Shown here in pieces: positions 17,812 to 27,714 of a stretch of DNA of 64,000 bases. This stretch comes from DASQZK01 sp963771005 (GTDB taxonomy: Bacteria; Bacteroidota; Bacteroidia; Bacteroidales; GCA-2748055). How positions within the stretch are numbered: position 1 is the stretch's first letter; each line of letters starts with the position of its first letter. Made by a program: the position numbers and the translations under genes. The stretch lies in assembly GCA_963771005.1 (NCBI GenBank), contig CAVYRO010000003.1, forward strand, positions 938,313 through 1,002,312. The letters run 5' to 3'. Under the pieces are notes generated by a model. The model searched no databases. It had not been told where the DNA came from and saw nothing but the letters and a program-made list of their open reading frames with translations.

Positions 17812-17892
17812 TATTTTGAAATATTGATACAGGCGGTCGAGAAAGTGTCAAAGAATAATTCCAGTTCCAGAGAAATCCTGATCCTCACGATC

Positions 17893-18693
17893 CTACTTCT
17901 CATCATTCCCTTTGTAATATTCCATAGCCCTGGACATATGCTTTTCAAGATCCCTTATCCGGCGTTGCGGGTCAGGGTGGGTGGAAAGGAACTCCGGCGG
18001 TCTTGCCTGATTAAGGTTAACCATACGCTGCCAGAATTCAGGGGCTTTCCTTGGATCGTACCCGGCCATGGCCATAAAATACAGACCCATCTCATCTGCC
18101 TCTTCTTCCTGTACGCGGCTGTAGGGCAGGATCACCCCAAGCTGGGAACCTACGCCAAAGGCGACCATCGCCAGCTGTTGCGTTGCTTCCTTCTTGGTGC
18201 TCAATGCCTCGGAAAGTGCGACACCCCCCATATTCACAAGAAGCTGCTGTGACATCCTCTCATTCCCATGATGGGCTACGGCATGGGCAATCTCGTGGGA
18301 CATAACAACGGCTACCCCGTTCTCATCCTGGCATACCGGGAAAATACCTTCATAGAACCCGATCTTTCCGCCGGGCATACACCAGGCATTCACCTCATCC
18401 GATTTCAGGACGGCATATTCCCAATCGTATCCCTTTATCCTTTCCTCAAGTCCCTTCTCGTTGAGGTATTTGTCAACGGCACCCGTTAGCCGGTGTCCTG
18501 CACTGAGAATGAGCTGGTTCTCCCGGGCATCATGGGAGATCCCTTTTTCATTCTTAATCTCGGAATAGTTTTGCTCACTCAGGGAGATGATCTCAGGAGA
18601 GGGGATGGCTACAAATTGTTTCCTTCCTGTAAGCGGAACCTTTGAACAGGAAACCAGCAGTGCCAATATGGCAATAATCGCTATTTTATTCAT
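17893..18693 (-). CDS. M48-family metalloprotease lipoprotein
   Basis: 266 residues. The lipobox LLVSC gives an acylated Cys at residue 16. The zinc motif HEIAH is at residues 133-137, followed by AHHGNERMSQQ. The third ligand is expected in EEEADEMGLYFMAMAGYDP. C-terminal FLSTHPDPQRRIRDLEKHM is typical of LoiP/YcaL/BepA-type M48 proteases that act in outer-membrane protein quality control in the periplasm. No TPR domain follows. Divergent from the BrkB gene. Confidence 0.92.
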   Translation of the reverse strand: MNKIAIIAILALLVSCSKVPLTGRKQFVAIPSPEIISLSEQNYSEIKNEKGISHDARENQLILSAGHRLTGAVDKYLNEKGLEERIKGYDWEYAVLKSDEVNAWCMPGGKIGFYEGIFPVCQDENGVAVVMSHEIAHAVAHHGNERMSQQLLVNMGGVALSEALSTKKEATQQLAMVAFGVGSQLGVILPYSRVQEEEADEMGLYFMAMAGYDPRKAPEFWQRMVNLNQARPPEFLSTHPDPQRRIRDLEKHMSRAMEYYKGNDEK

Positions 18694-18760
18694 AAAGTAT
18701 AGAAATCAATGTGTAAAGGGAATGGTCTCGGATTTGTACACATAGGTAAAAAATCGTGCC

Positions 18761-19678
18761 ATGATTCAATTTCTGAAGTCCGCCTGGAAGATAATCAGAA
18801 GGGCTGTCCGGCAATTCAGAAGCGACGATCCGATACGGCTTGCCGGTACAACAGCCTATTTCGCCATTTTTGCCATGGCTCCCATCGTGATCATCATAAT
18901 TTCACTTGCCGGTATGGTGATGGGGCAGGAGCAGATCAGCAAACAGGTCTATAATGAATTGACTTCCTTTTTGGGAAGTAAGAGCACGGATTACATCCGG
19001 ACACTTGTAGAGAATTATACTTCCCAGGATAAAAATATGATAGGCACCATAGTGGGGATCGTGGCTTTTCTTATTACCTCAACCACTTTTTTTACGGTGC
19101 TGCAAAATTCAATAAATTATGTATGGAGAGTGAAAGCCAAGCCACACCATAATCTTCTAAAGGCCTTGAAGGACCGGCTTCTTTCGTTCGGTCTCATCCT
19201 GAGTATGGGTTTTATCCTTATGATCACCATGCTTGTTGAAGCGGTCATCTCTTTTCTGCAGGAGCGCATCGACAATATTTTTCCCCAGGTTGAAGTGACA
19301 TTGATCTCTATCACCAATATTGTGTTTACCATTGCGGTAATGACCCTGATCTTTGCGCTTATTTATCGTTTTCTGCCTGATGCGGTGGTCAAATGGAAGG
19401 TTACCTGGATAGGCGCCCTGATAACGGCGCTTCTCTTCGAAGGAGGAAGGGCAGCCATCGGGCTTTTACTGGGAAATAGCAACGTAGGGCTGATGTATGG
19501 CGCTGCAGGCTCTCTCATCGTGATCCTTATGTGGGTATACTATTCCTCATTGATCTTCTTTTTTGGTGCAGAAATTACCCAGCAGTATGCACTTGAACAT
19601 TCCCGGAAGATCATTCCCAAGTCATATGCAGTCAAAATAAAAATCAGTGAAGTTTCCGAGGAAAATACGCCGAAATAA
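18761..19678 (+). CDS. YihY/BrkB-family membrane protein
   Basis: 305 residues with six hydrophobic segments. Signature parts are IRLAGTTAYFAIFAMAPIVIIIISLAGMV near residues 28-55, FLITSTTFFTVLQNSINYVWRV, and GRAAIGLLLGNSNVGLMYGAAGSLIVILMWVYYSSLIFFFGAEITQQYA at the C-terminus. The family (PF03631) is an uncharacterised inner-membrane group, formerly misnamed ribonuclease BN. A lipoprotein gene follows 35 bases later on the same strand. Confidence 0.92.
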   Translation: MIQFLKSAWKIIRRAVRQFRSDDPIRLAGTTAYFAIFAMAPIVIIIISLAGMVMGQEQISKQVYNELTSFLGSKSTDYIRTLVENYTSQDKNMIGTIVGIVAFLITSTTFFTVLQNSINYVWRVKAKPHHNLLKALKDRLLSFGLILSMGFILMITMLVEAVISFLQERIDNIFPQVEVTLISITNIVFTIAVMTLIFALIYRFLPDAVVKWKVTWIGALITALLFEGGRAAIGLLLGNSNVGLMYGAAGSLIVILMWVYYSSLIFFFGAEITQQYALEHSRKIIPKSYAVKIKISEVSEENTPK

Positions 19679-19713
19679 AATATTCGCTGGAACTGTTAAT
19701 CAAGATTAATGTT

Positions 19714-20217
19714 ATGAGAACATTCATCCCTATAATTCTTATGTCCCTCATCATTTTTACAGGCTGCCACCGAAAAAAAGCCGGTCACTCCGAAAATGAC
19801 CGGGAGGGAACGGAAGCCGACGTCGGATTAAAGAAAATTGAAAATCTGCGTTTCGGATTCCTCGCAGAGATACCTGCCGGATGGACGGCCCTTGATGCCA
19901 GCGATAATGGCGACGGGTATATTTTCAGGTTACCCGGAACCGATTCCGGAGTGGTTGATATCCGGATGTATGGAAGTTATGATGAAATGGATCTAAGCGC
20001 TATGGGGAAAGATACCGTGGAAATATTCCATTTTTCTGACGGACAGGAAGGCCGGGCGCTTAAGGATAATAACCGGCTTGTTGTACAAAGGATGCTCGGC
20101 AGCGACCGTTTTGTCGTTTTCACGGTAGAATCGACCAAAGCCGGATGGATCGGCTCACACAGGAAAATATTAATGAATATTGCCAGGAGTATTGTGCCTG
20201 TAAAGGCGGAAGGATAG
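19714..20217 (+). CDS. Lipoprotein of unknown function
   Basis: 167 residues. The lipobox is IIFTGC with the modified Cys at residue 18, followed by a charged linker. The remainder (FGFLAEIPAGWTALDASDNGDGYIFRLPG, VVDIRMYGSYDEMD) resembles small periplasmic domains of the PsbP/MOG1 kind in overall pattern, but I cannot assign it. It is likely co-transcribed with the preceding BrkB-type gene. Confidence 0.75.
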   Translation: MRTFIPIILMSLIIFTGCHRKKAGHSENDREGTEADVGLKKIENLRFGFLAEIPAGWTALDASDNGDGYIFRLPGTDSGVVDIRMYGSYDEMDLSAMGKDTVEIFHFSDGQEGRALKDNNRLVVQRMLGSDRFVVFTVESTKAGWIGSHRKILMNIARSIVPVKAEG

Positions 20218-20224
20218 AATTTCC

Positions 20225-20385
20225 GGAAACTAATAATTTGGTGATTTGTTGATTTGGTGAAGTGAAGAGGAACGCGGATTTGACGGATTTGTGCGGATAA
20301 TCACGGAGCTAATCTGTGATAATCTGTGCAATCTGTGGTGAAACTCCCTCAAACCATTTCAAACCATCTGAAACCAGAAATTAAA
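20225..20385. repeat. Composite intergenic repeat, family A, copy 2
   Basis: It contains GGTGATTTGTTGATTTGGTG, GGAACGCGGATTTGACGGAT, TGCGGATAATCACGGAG, AATCTGTGATAATCTGTGC and CATTTCAAACCATCTG phrases, in the same order as in other copies. It lies between convergent genes. Confidence 0.8.
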
Positions 20386-21303
20386 TCATTCCACGCTCCC
20401 TTTCTGCCCCCCGTCTCTTTCTCCCAGCATATCAGCAAGTGTTTTTCCTCCCTTGATTCCAAAATCGAGTGTACGAATCGGGAAGGTAATGGTGATGCCG
20501 TTTTCTTCGTACGCTTTTTTGATATTTTTTATTCCGTCGCTCATGGCTCTGAGATAATCGGTTTCTTTCCTGAAATTTACCCAGTAGCGAACGATAAGAT
20601 CGATGGAGCTGTCACCGAAAGCGGTGAAATACAAATCGATTGGTTTCGTTTTAAGGATATAATCGATCTTTTTGATCGCGGCAAGGGTTACCTCCTCGGT
20701 TTTTTCCAGGTCATCGCCATAGGAAACACCCACCTCAAGGTCAATTCTCCGGCTACGGTTGGCAGTAAAATGAGTATAGATATTTTCAATGATGAGACGG
20801 TTGGGGACGATCACATCCTGGCCCTGAAGGGAAGTGATAGTGGTGGCCCTTAATCCGATCTCTTTGACAAGGCCGTATATATTATCGTAGGATATCAGGT
20901 CCCCGGGGTTGATAGGGCTTTTTATCGCCATGTATATTCCGGAAATAAAATTCGATGCTGCATCTTTAAAAGCAAAGCCAAGAGCCAGACCCACAATCCC
21001 TATCCCGGCCAGTAATGACGTTACGGTTTTATCGAGGTTCAGGATGCTGAGTGCGATAAAGATGCCGATCAGTACGGTAAGGGTAGAGACGATTGAAGTG
21101 ACCAGGCTGTTTACAGCTTCATTTTTGGAAAATTTTGCGAGAGTATGCTTGAGGAACCTGTCTAGAACACGGGCGATTAGTATAAAAGCCAGCAGCATAA
21201 GGACTGCCACCACAAAATTAGGCAGCATCACAATGGCATGGGAAAGCCAGTCGGACAGTTTATTGTATGTTTTTTCGAAAGCTTTATTGATCGCTGCCAG
21301 CAT
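20386..21303 (-). CDS. MscS-family mechanosensitive channel
   Basis: 305 residues. Three N-terminal transmembrane helices end in the pore helix SLLAGIGIVGLALGFAFKDAASNFISGIYM (residues about 93-122), which shows the Gly/Ala-packed MscS TM3. The beta domain follows (PINPGDLISYDNIYGLVKEIGLRATTITSLQGQDVIVPNRLIIENIYTHF). This length is close to E. coli MscS (286 residues). It opens under hypo-osmotic shock at the inner membrane. It fits with the surrounding envelope-stress genes. Confidence 0.93.
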   Translation of the reverse strand: MLAAINKAFEKTYNKLSDWLSHAIVMLPNFVVAVLMLLAFILIARVLDRFLKHTLAKFSKNEAVNSLVTSIVSTLTVLIGIFIALSILNLDKTVTSLLAGIGIVGLALGFAFKDAASNFISGIYMAIKSPINPGDLISYDNIYGLVKEIGLRATTITSLQGQDVIVPNRLIIENIYTHFTANRSRRIDLEVGVSYGDDLEKTEEVTLAAIKKIDYILKTKPIDLYFTAFGDSSIDLIVRYWVNFRKETDYLRAMSDGIKNIKKAYEENGITITFPIRTLDFGIKGGKTLADMLGERDGGQKGSVE

Positions 21304-21506
21304 GATAACGGGTTTTGATGAAAGGACTCACTTTTAATGAACCTGAAAAAGAAAGGTTTCAATTATCCATAAAACACCCGGGATGACAATAATGATCAAA
21401 AAGATATAAAAATTGTCATCCATCTTTTCCCAATCACTGCGGCAGCGAACTTGTATTGAATGAAAAAGTAGGGTGTACATTGACTCGCGGACATGATTTA
21501 AATATA

Positions 21507-21557
21507 GTAAAGGTTACCTGTTTCAGATAAAAAATCATGAAACGTGGTAACCTTTAC
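21507..21557. terminator. Large inverted repeat between two minus-strand genes
   Basis: GTAAAGGTTACC-TG-TTTCA (21507-21525) pairs with TGAAA-CGT-GGTAACCTTTAC (21538-21557), giving 12+5 base pairs with a small bulge and a 12-base loop. It lies just downstream of the lipoprotein gene ending at 21575, so it may be its terminator, though the following T-tract on the minus strand is weak. Confidence 0.5.
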
Positions 21558-21574
21558 ACCTACATCCACTTCCC

Positions 21575-22060
21575 CTAATCCTGATTTTTAGTATTTACAA
21601 AATCTTTAACGTTATCTCCAAAATCCTTCAGTCCGTCCTTTATTTCCGATTTCAATTCTTCAGCCCTGTCGCCTGATGCATCAGCCATTTCATTGAGTTT
21701 CTGTTTAAGATCATGGCTTTGATCTTTCAGGTTGTCGAGGGTCTTTTCCGTTGAATCGCTGATTTTATCCCCTGAATTCTCCATATTATCCTCGAAATTT
21801 TCAAGTTTGGTTTCGAAATCATCCAGAGCGTCGTTTGCTTTTTCAGCGAAAGTATCATCGGAATCTACGGCATCGTTTACCGCATCGCCAATATTTCTCA
21901 TATTCTCTTTAAATTCTGCCAGTTGAGGGTTGTTTTCGTCACCCTTATTATTTTGATCGTTGGTCTGCTGATTAGTGTTGCAGGAACCCATTACGAGCAA
22001 TAAAGTCACTGTCAGGGTAAATACAAACAACCATGATAAATTTTTTCCTAATTTTTTCAT
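21575..22060 (-). CDS. Coiled-coil lipoprotein
   Basis: 161 residues from Met at 22060 (MKKLGKNLSWLF). The frame extends 12 codons upstream, but the signal sequence clearly starts here. The lipobox LVMGSC is followed by an Asn/Gln-rich linker and then a long acidic coiled coil (FEDNMENSGDKISDSTEKTL and similar repeats). The composition resembles YtxH/LEA-like stress proteins. It lies next to a CsbD gene, suggesting a stress-induced group. Confidence 0.75.
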   Translation of the reverse strand: MKKLGKNLSWLFVFTLTVTLLLVMGSCNTNQQTNDQNNKGDENNPQLAEFKENMRNIGDAVNDAVDSDDTFAEKANDALDDFETKLENFEDNMENSGDKISDSTEKTLDNLKDQSHDLKQKLNEMADASGDRAEELKSEIKDGLKDFGDNVKDFVNTKNQD

Positions 22061-22115
22061 ACTTATTCCAGTTGTTGATTTATCGGTTGGTGTCAATTTC
22101 TCTGAGAATTTAGCA

Positions 22116-22301
22116 TCACATATCTCTTATTTCTTTTCTTAGTTCGTCTGCAGATTTACCCGTTTTTTTCTGAAGGCGTCCAAAAAGTTCATCTTCTTTA
22201 CCTTCAACGTACACCAGATCATCATCGGTTAGCGATCCATATTTTTGTTTCAGCTTCCCTTTGACCTGATTCCAGTTACCTTTTAATTCTAATTTATTCA
22301 T
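22116..22301 (-). CDS. CsbD-family stress response protein
   Basis: 61 residues matching the whole CsbD family pattern: LKGNWNQVKGKLKQKYGSLTDDDLVYVEGKEDELFGRLQKKTGKSADE. CsbD-like proteins are small, abundant and induced under general stress; the molecular function is unknown. Located 56 bases upstream of the coiled-coil lipoprotein gene on the same strand. Confidence 0.93.
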   Translation of the reverse strand: MNKLELKGNWNQVKGKLKQKYGSLTDDDLVYVEGKEDELFGRLQKKTGKSADELRKEIRDM

Positions 22302-22346
22302 AATATTCTTTTTATAGGTTAAACTTATTATCGAAGAAACAGTTGT

Positions 22347-22535
22347 TCAATCATTTTCACTTTTTGTTTTTCCAGTGAGCCTTTCCCGCCGGGTTCCGCT
22401 AAGCCTTTTTTCTATATTACCGGCAGGCCGGCCGCCATGCTCTTCCCTGATACTGGTTTGAAGAAGCTCTTCCTGGCTATGTCTTTCCTTCAGCCATTCA
22501 CGTAAGTGTTGCCTTCTTCGTTTCAGTCCTTCCAT
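22347..22535 (-). CDS. Small basic hypothetical protein (62 aa)
   Basis: 62 residues, very rich in Arg, Lys and Glu (MEGLKRRRQHLREWLKERHS), with no hydrophobic core. It lies 46 bases upstream of the csbD-like gene on the same strand. The region has good spacing for a gene, but composition alone is weak evidence. No family recognised. Confidence 0.45.
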   Translation of the reverse strand: MEGLKRRRQHLREWLKERHSQEELLQTSIREEHGGRPAGNIEKRLSGTRRERLTGKTKSEND

Positions 22536-22751
22536 GGTTTCTTTTGTTTCTTTCGCTTTTATAAATAAAGATCTATGAATCCGATATGAAAAAACTATGC
22601 CATGAAATATAAAAAAGGTTTTAGGACTTTCACTTATGGTCTAATGCTCAGCAATAAAGGCTTAGGGATTTCCGCGTCTTACAAGGGAATGAGGTAGCTG
22701 GATGAGCTATTGAGGAGTGAGAATAATCATCTACAAGAAATGGGAAAGATA

Positions 22752-23156
22752 TTACCCAATAACCCCATTTATAAGATGTTCGAGGAAATATTCGGGGATG
22801 GGTTTAACGATGAAATCGGTCACGAAAAGGTAATTCTGGATCTTTTCCATTTCTTCCGGGGATACACGGCTGGAAGCAATGATAACTTCTGTCTCGTATT
22901 TTTTATTCGGGAACCTGTTGTCAAATTCTTCCAGGAATTCAATGCCGTGCATTCCGGGCATCCTGAGGTCGAGAATGATGTAACGTGGGAAGATCTGGCC
23001 ATTGAGTTTCATATTCTCAAGCAGCTTAAGAGCTTTGACCGCGTCTTGTACAGCCATAAAATAATTGGAAAGATCTTTCTTCCTGGCTATCATTTTCTGG
23101 TTCTCGGTCACAAAAGGGTCATCATCGATCTGTAATACAAAATTATGTTGCATCAC
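22752..23156 (-). CDS. Single-domain response regulator (receiver)
   Basis: 134 residues consisting of one receiver domain. Acidic pocket QIDDDPF (residues about 10-14), phospho-acceptor Asp in IILDLRMPGMHG, switch Ser/Thr in IIASSRV and conserved Lys in FIVKPIP. No output domain, so it probably signals by protein-protein contact or acts as a phosphorelay shuttle. It lies near a hybrid kinase and NtrC-type regulator on the same strand, but is separated from them by 570 bases of repeats. Confidence 0.9.
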   Translation of the reverse strand: MMQHNFVLQIDDDPFVTENQKMIARKKDLSNYFMAVQDAVKALKLLENMKLNGQIFPRYIILDLRMPGMHGIEFLEEFDNRFPNKKYETEVIIASSRVSPEEMEKIQNYLFVTDFIVKPIPEYFLEHLINGVIG

Positions 23157-23404
23157 GTATTGATTTATAAATATTGAACGAAGGCAATATCCGGTATCAC
23201 CCTGAATCCGTTTTTATTCGTCTGATTTCCGGAAAAATATATGTCGAAAGTTGTCCGGTTTAACTTCCCCGGACTTTCCCGGATATTGTCTTGCGTTGAA
23301 TCAATAATTTTTAAACCAGTTCAATATTTATACCACAGGGGCGGCGAGGAGAGGGGAACTTGGAAATTTAACAGCGGGAGTAGATTAGATGATGGGTGGC
23401 GAAG

Positions 23405-23728
23405 CTGAATTATTTGGTGATTTGGTGATTTGGTGAAGTGGAAGAGGAACACGGATCTCGGAAGAATTTGTTGATTTGTTGATCTGTTGTTTTGGTGAAG
23501 TGGAAGTGGAACACGGATTTTACGGATTTGTGCGGATAATCACGGAGCTAATCTGTGATAATCTGTGAAATCTGTGGTGAAACTCCCCGAAGAATTTGGT
23601 GATTTGGTGAAGTGGTGATTTGGTGAATGGAGTTGAAACCACCTGAAACCATCTCAAACCATTTCAAACCATTTCAAACCATCTCAAACCCTCTCAGACC
23701 ATCGAAAACACCTGAAACCATACTAAAA
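23405..23728. repeat. Composite intergenic repeat, family A, copy 3
   Basis: A 320-base stretch between the receiver and NtrC-type genes, composed of TGGTGATTTGGTGATTTGG units, GGAACACGGATTTTACGGAT, TGCGGATAATCACGGAG, AATCTGTGATAATCTGTG and a terminal run of AAACCATCTC/AAACCATTTC decamers. The 23157-23400 part before it holds nothing I recognise. Confidence 0.8.
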
Positions 23729-23729
23729 A

Positions 23730-25082
23730 CTATACATTGATATTATACTGCTTGATCTTATTATACAGCGTCTTCCTGTCGATCTTCAGAAGCCGGGCAG
23801 CTTTTGACTTATTGAAATTGGTTTCCTTTAGGGTATTGATGATAAGTTGTTTTTCAAATTCATTGGAGGCATCTTTCAGCCGGTTGGTCCCGTCTTCGGT
23901 GAATGACTCCACAAGTTCCAGTTCGGCATGTTGCTCATGGTGAATGATATCGGTCGGGAGACAGCTGAAATCGATATGGCTGTTGGTGGCCATCAGGACT
24001 GCCCTGTTTATGACATTCCGTAATTCCCGCAGGTTACCATACCAGGGGTATTTTTTCAGGATCGGTATCAATTTTTCGTCGATGCCTGTAATGTTTTTGT
24101 TCATCCTGATATTCGCGGCCTTGATGAAGTAATCAGAGAAGAGAAGAATGTCTTCTGTTCTTTCCCTGAGAGGGGGCAGATGGATCTTGAATTCATTGAG
24201 GCGATGGTAAAGGTCTTCACGGAAATTATTCTGGTCCACCTCCTTGATAAGGTTCTCATTTGTGGCGGAGATGATGCGGACATCCACGTGTTTGCTTTTG
24301 GCATCGCCTACCCGTGAGATCGATTTCTCCTGCAATGACCTCAGGAGCTTTACCTGGATATCGTAAGTCAGGTTTCCGATCTCATCAAGGAAGAGCGTTC
24401 CCCCGTCCGCTTCCTCGAAAACACCCGTCTTATCTTTGATAGCGCCCGTGAAAGACCCTTTTATGTGACCGAAAAGTTCACTATTTGCCAGATCCTTGGG
24501 AATGGCACCGCAGTCAAGTGCGATAAAAGGATGATTTTTTCTCGGACTTTTGGAATGGATGTACCTGGCGACATATTCTTTCCCGGATCCGGTTTCCCCT
24601 TCGATGAGAACGGCCAGGTCGGTAGGGGCTACGGTCTCAGCAAGACGCATCACATTTTTGATGGCCGTACTTTGCCCCATGATAAAAGAATTCTCCGGGA
24701 AGGTCTCCCTGCTGTCTCTTTTCATTCTTGTGATAGTCTTCTCCACGATCTCCAGGAGTTCATCCTGCTGCAGGGGTTTAGTGACATAATCGGAAGCCCC
24801 CAGCTTCATCAGCTTAACAGCCACCCTCACATCAGCATAGGCGGTAATAATAATTACCGCATTTTCGGGATTATATGCCTTGATCTTTTCCAGCATCTTG
24901 ATCCCGTCACTGTCGGGAAGACGGAAATCACATATAATGAGGTCGTATTTTGTCTTTTTCAGATATTTATCGGCACTGAGTGCAGAAAAGGCAGTATCCA
25001 CCTTAAAGCCTTCGTCCGTCAGGAGCTTATCAAGGATATTGCAGATAAATGTATCATCATCAATGATTAATATTCTATTCAT
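23730..25082 (-). CDS. NtrC-family sigma-54-dependent response regulator
   Basis: 450 residues. Receiver domain at the N-terminus (IIDDDTF; acceptor Asp in LIICDFRLPDSDG; Lys in YVTKPLQ). The AAA+ domain has Walker A EGETGSGKEYVARYIH, the sigma-54 contact loop GSFTGA (a common variant of GAFTGA) and Walker B GGTLFLDEIGN. A Fis-type helix-turn-helix closes the protein (FNKSKAARLLKIDRKTLYNKI). It activates sigma-54 promoters. The hybrid kinase gene ends 85 bases upstream and is the probable partner. Confidence 0.95.
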   Translation of the reverse strand: MNRILIIDDDTFICNILDKLLTDEGFKVDTAFSALSADKYLKKTKYDLIICDFRLPDSDGIKMLEKIKAYNPENAVIIITAYADVRVAVKLMKLGASDYVTKPLQQDELLEIVEKTITRMKRDSRETFPENSFIMGQSTAIKNVMRLAETVAPTDLAVLIEGETGSGKEYVARYIHSKSPRKNHPFIALDCGAIPKDLANSELFGHIKGSFTGAIKDKTGVFEEADGGTLFLDEIGNLTYDIQVKLLRSLQEKSISRVGDAKSKHVDVRIISATNENLIKEVDQNNFREDLYHRLNEFKIHLPPLRERTEDILLFSDYFIKAANIRMNKNITGIDEKLIPILKKYPWYGNLRELRNVINRAVLMATNSHIDFSCLPTDIIHHEQHAELELVESFTEDGTNRLKDASNEFEKQLIINTLKETNFNKSKAARLLKIDRKTLYNKIKQYNINV

Positions 25083-25167
25083 TTCCCTGGCTTATCTTTA
25101 CTTCGGAAATAGAAACAAAGCGGTCACAAGGTACTGCTTTTTTCCAAGATTCAGACATTTCACTCTT

Positions 25168-27567
25168 TTAAATTGTTTGAAAATCAAATTCTTTGTTTAT
25201 TTTTTCCAAGGTTTTATCAATTAATGGAAGAGTTTCGTTTACTATTGAAGGGATTGATGTAAAATCTGAGGATCGAAGTGCCATATTCTCGATGACTATA
25301 AGATTCTCCACTACTTTATCACACTTAAAATAACGGAACGCGGAGATCATTTTGTGTGCTGTTTCACCGATTTCTGTCCAGTCATCTTGTTTGAGCGCTG
25401 TTTGCATGGCATCAATGGCATTCCGGGTATTTTTAAAAAAGATCCGGATTGTTTTGCTCATGAAATCTTTATCGCCTTTGGCGGCGGTTTTCAGATCAGC
25501 CAGGCTGTAGAAGGGTTTAACGACGGGGGGAGATTCGTCCTCCGCGATATCTTCCTGGGAATAAGGGGCTATTTCTTCCTCCTCCGGAACGATTCCGAGT
25601 AAATTACATAGCTTATTATAGAGTTCTGCCTCCCGGAACGGTTTAAGGATATAATCATCAAAGCCGCCTGCCAGGTATCTTTTCAGGTCGCTCTGTACGA
25701 TGTTGGCCGTGACGGTGATGATCCTGCAATCATTATTCGGATTTCTCTTATCCTTCCGGATCATCCTCATCAGGTCCATACCGCTGATCCTGGGCATATG
25801 GATATCGAGAAGGATCACATCGTACCTGTTGATGGCGGATAGTTCCAATCCGTCATCTGCACTGGAGGTAGTATCGTATTTTATTCCCCATTCCGTAAAA
25901 AGGACCCCGGCTAGAAGGAGATTTTGCTCGTCATCGTCAACCAGTAGGGCTTTTTTCCCGGCGAGCAGTTTATGCCTCAGTTGGTAATTTTCATTTTTCT
26001 GGAGTATCAATTTTTCCTCCGATCTCTGAAAGGGCTGGTTCACTATGAAGGTAGTACCTTTATTCACTGTGCTTTTCACCATGATCTTTCCCTTTTGCAG
26101 TTCAACAAGTTTATTGGTGATGGTGAGTCCCAGGCCGGTGCCGTTCCTTTGTTTGTTTTCGAGGTTTTTTGCCTGCCTGAATTCATCAAAAATATACGGA
26201 AGTTCTTCCTTTGGAATTCCAATACCTGAGTCTTCCACTGTAAAAGTAAGCCAAATCTTTCTTTTTTTCATTTCCGCAACCTTGCAGGAGAGCCTGACAT
26301 AACCTGCATCCGTATATTTTATAGCATTGCCCGTGATGTTGGTGAGGACCTGTTTGACCCGGAATGGATCTCCCATGACCAGAGCCGGTACTTCCCCGGA
26401 TACTTCGTATTCAAAAGAGAGATTTTTATGCCGGGCTTCCGGGCCGAAAATCTCACCGATCTCCTCAAAAATATTCCGGATACTGAAAGCGGCCTTATCG
26501 ATAAATACCTTTCCCATGCCGATCTTGAATACGATGAGTAGTTCGTTCACTACGTTGATAAGCTGGTCGGACGAATCCTGTATCAGCCGGATGAATTTTT
26601 TCTGCTCGCCGCTAAGTACGGTTTTCGTCAGCTGGTTGGCAAAACCGATGATTGTATTGAGCGGGGTGCGGATCTCATGGCTCATGGATGCAAGGAAGAG
26701 GGATTTAGCCCTGTCGGCCGCCTCGGCTTCCTGCTTTGCTTTACGAAGCTGATCCCTGTCGGCCTTTTCCAGCGTAATGTTTTTCGAGATGACAGCAATG
26801 GCATTGATCTCACCATTTTGGTCATTTACGGGAGAGGCATTAATCTCGAAGATCTGTCCCGTGAAACGTATCTCCTTCCTCACAGATTCCCCGCTCAATG
26901 CTCTGCTTAAGAGAGGCTGCAGTTTTTTACGTGTACGGGGTTTAAACAATTCATGAAAGAACCTGCCAGTAATATCATCACTCCCCGGGATGTATTGTTG
27001 AATGGTTTTTCCCGCGGAATATAGAAACCGGAGATCCTTATCCAGAAGGAAGACATCCATTCCCTCCAGGTGTTTGAAAATGACATCCTGGTATGCACGG
27101 GTTCGCGTAAGCTCCTCCACAGTATTGATGGCTTCGGGGATCTTATCGCTAATGATCACCAGCGATTTTACGCCGTTAGTTCCGGTATGAATGAAGGAAG
27201 AACATTCGAACTCCTTCCAGTCACCCGATTTATCCAGGATCCGGTAATTCGAAACGGAAAGATCTTCATTCTCCGTTTCCTTTTTGCCGGGTACTTCTGC
27301 GGGTTGATCAGTGGAATGGATGAATTCAACAGACTCCACTCGGGAAGCTTCTTTACGGTCCTCTTCCGGTCTTTCCGGCAGTATACCGGCCGGCAGGGGG
27401 GAGGGTTCTTTTGCCAGATCATCATGGAGACCGCTGGTTACGGTATCCTTCAGGAAGATTTCATTTTCCAGGGCATCAAGACTTTTATTACCGGGTATAT
27501 CCTTCCTGATCTCCTGAATTAACTTTTTGATCCTGGGCCGGTTTAAATGCTCATTTTTAGGGTTCAT
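25168..27567 (-). CDS. Hybrid sensor histidine kinase (PAS-HisKA-HATPase-REC-Hpt)
   Basis: 799 residues, apparently cytoplasmic, with no membrane helix. After a variable N-terminus come a PAS domain (FLLDKDLRFLYSAGKTIQQY), HisKA with the phospho-His in SMSHEIRTPLNTIIGF, and HATPase with NITGNAIKYTDAGY, DSGIGIPKEELPYIFDEF and GTGLGLTITNKL. A receiver domain (LLVDDDEQN; Asp in VILLDIHMPRISG) and a C-terminal Hpt domain (phospho-His in AHKMISAFRYF) follow. This order gives a full His-Asp-His relay that can end on the adjacent NtrC-type regulator, 85 bases downstream. Confidence 0.94.
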   Translation of the reverse strand: MNPKNEHLNRPRIKKLIQEIRKDIPGNKSLDALENEIFLKDTVTSGLHDDLAKEPSPLPAGILPERPEEDRKEASRVESVEFIHSTDQPAEVPGKKETENEDLSVSNYRILDKSGDWKEFECSSFIHTGTNGVKSLVIISDKIPEAINTVEELTRTRAYQDVIFKHLEGMDVFLLDKDLRFLYSAGKTIQQYIPGSDDITGRFFHELFKPRTRKKLQPLLSRALSGESVRKEIRFTGQIFEINASPVNDQNGEINAIAVISKNITLEKADRDQLRKAKQEAEAADRAKSLFLASMSHEIRTPLNTIIGFANQLTKTVLSGEQKKFIRLIQDSSDQLINVVNELLIVFKIGMGKVFIDKAAFSIRNIFEEIGEIFGPEARHKNLSFEYEVSGEVPALVMGDPFRVKQVLTNITGNAIKYTDAGYVRLSCKVAEMKKRKIWLTFTVEDSGIGIPKEELPYIFDEFRQAKNLENKQRNGTGLGLTITNKLVELQKGKIMVKSTVNKGTTFIVNQPFQRSEEKLILQKNENYQLRHKLLAGKKALLVDDDEQNLLLAGVLFTEWGIKYDTTSSADDGLELSAINRYDVILLDIHMPRISGMDLMRMIRKDKRNPNNDCRIITVTANIVQSDLKRYLAGGFDDYILKPFREAELYNKLCNLLGIVPEEEEIAPYSQEDIAEDESPPVVKPFYSLADLKTAAKGDKDFMSKTIRIFFKNTRNAIDAMQTALKQDDWTEIGETAHKMISAFRYFKCDKVVENLIVIENMALRSSDFTSIPSIVNETLPLIDKTLEKINKEFDFQTI

Positions 27568-27714
27568 CCGCGGGTTTCGTGTTTAATATCTTACTTCGCA
27601 AATGTAGTGGGGTTGGTTCGATCGTTGTCTCCGGTCAATCTCATTCGGTACAACATAGTAAACCATATTTGAAGTAGATTGTTGGGTTTTGGAAGAAGAT
27701 TCTTGGGGAAGAAT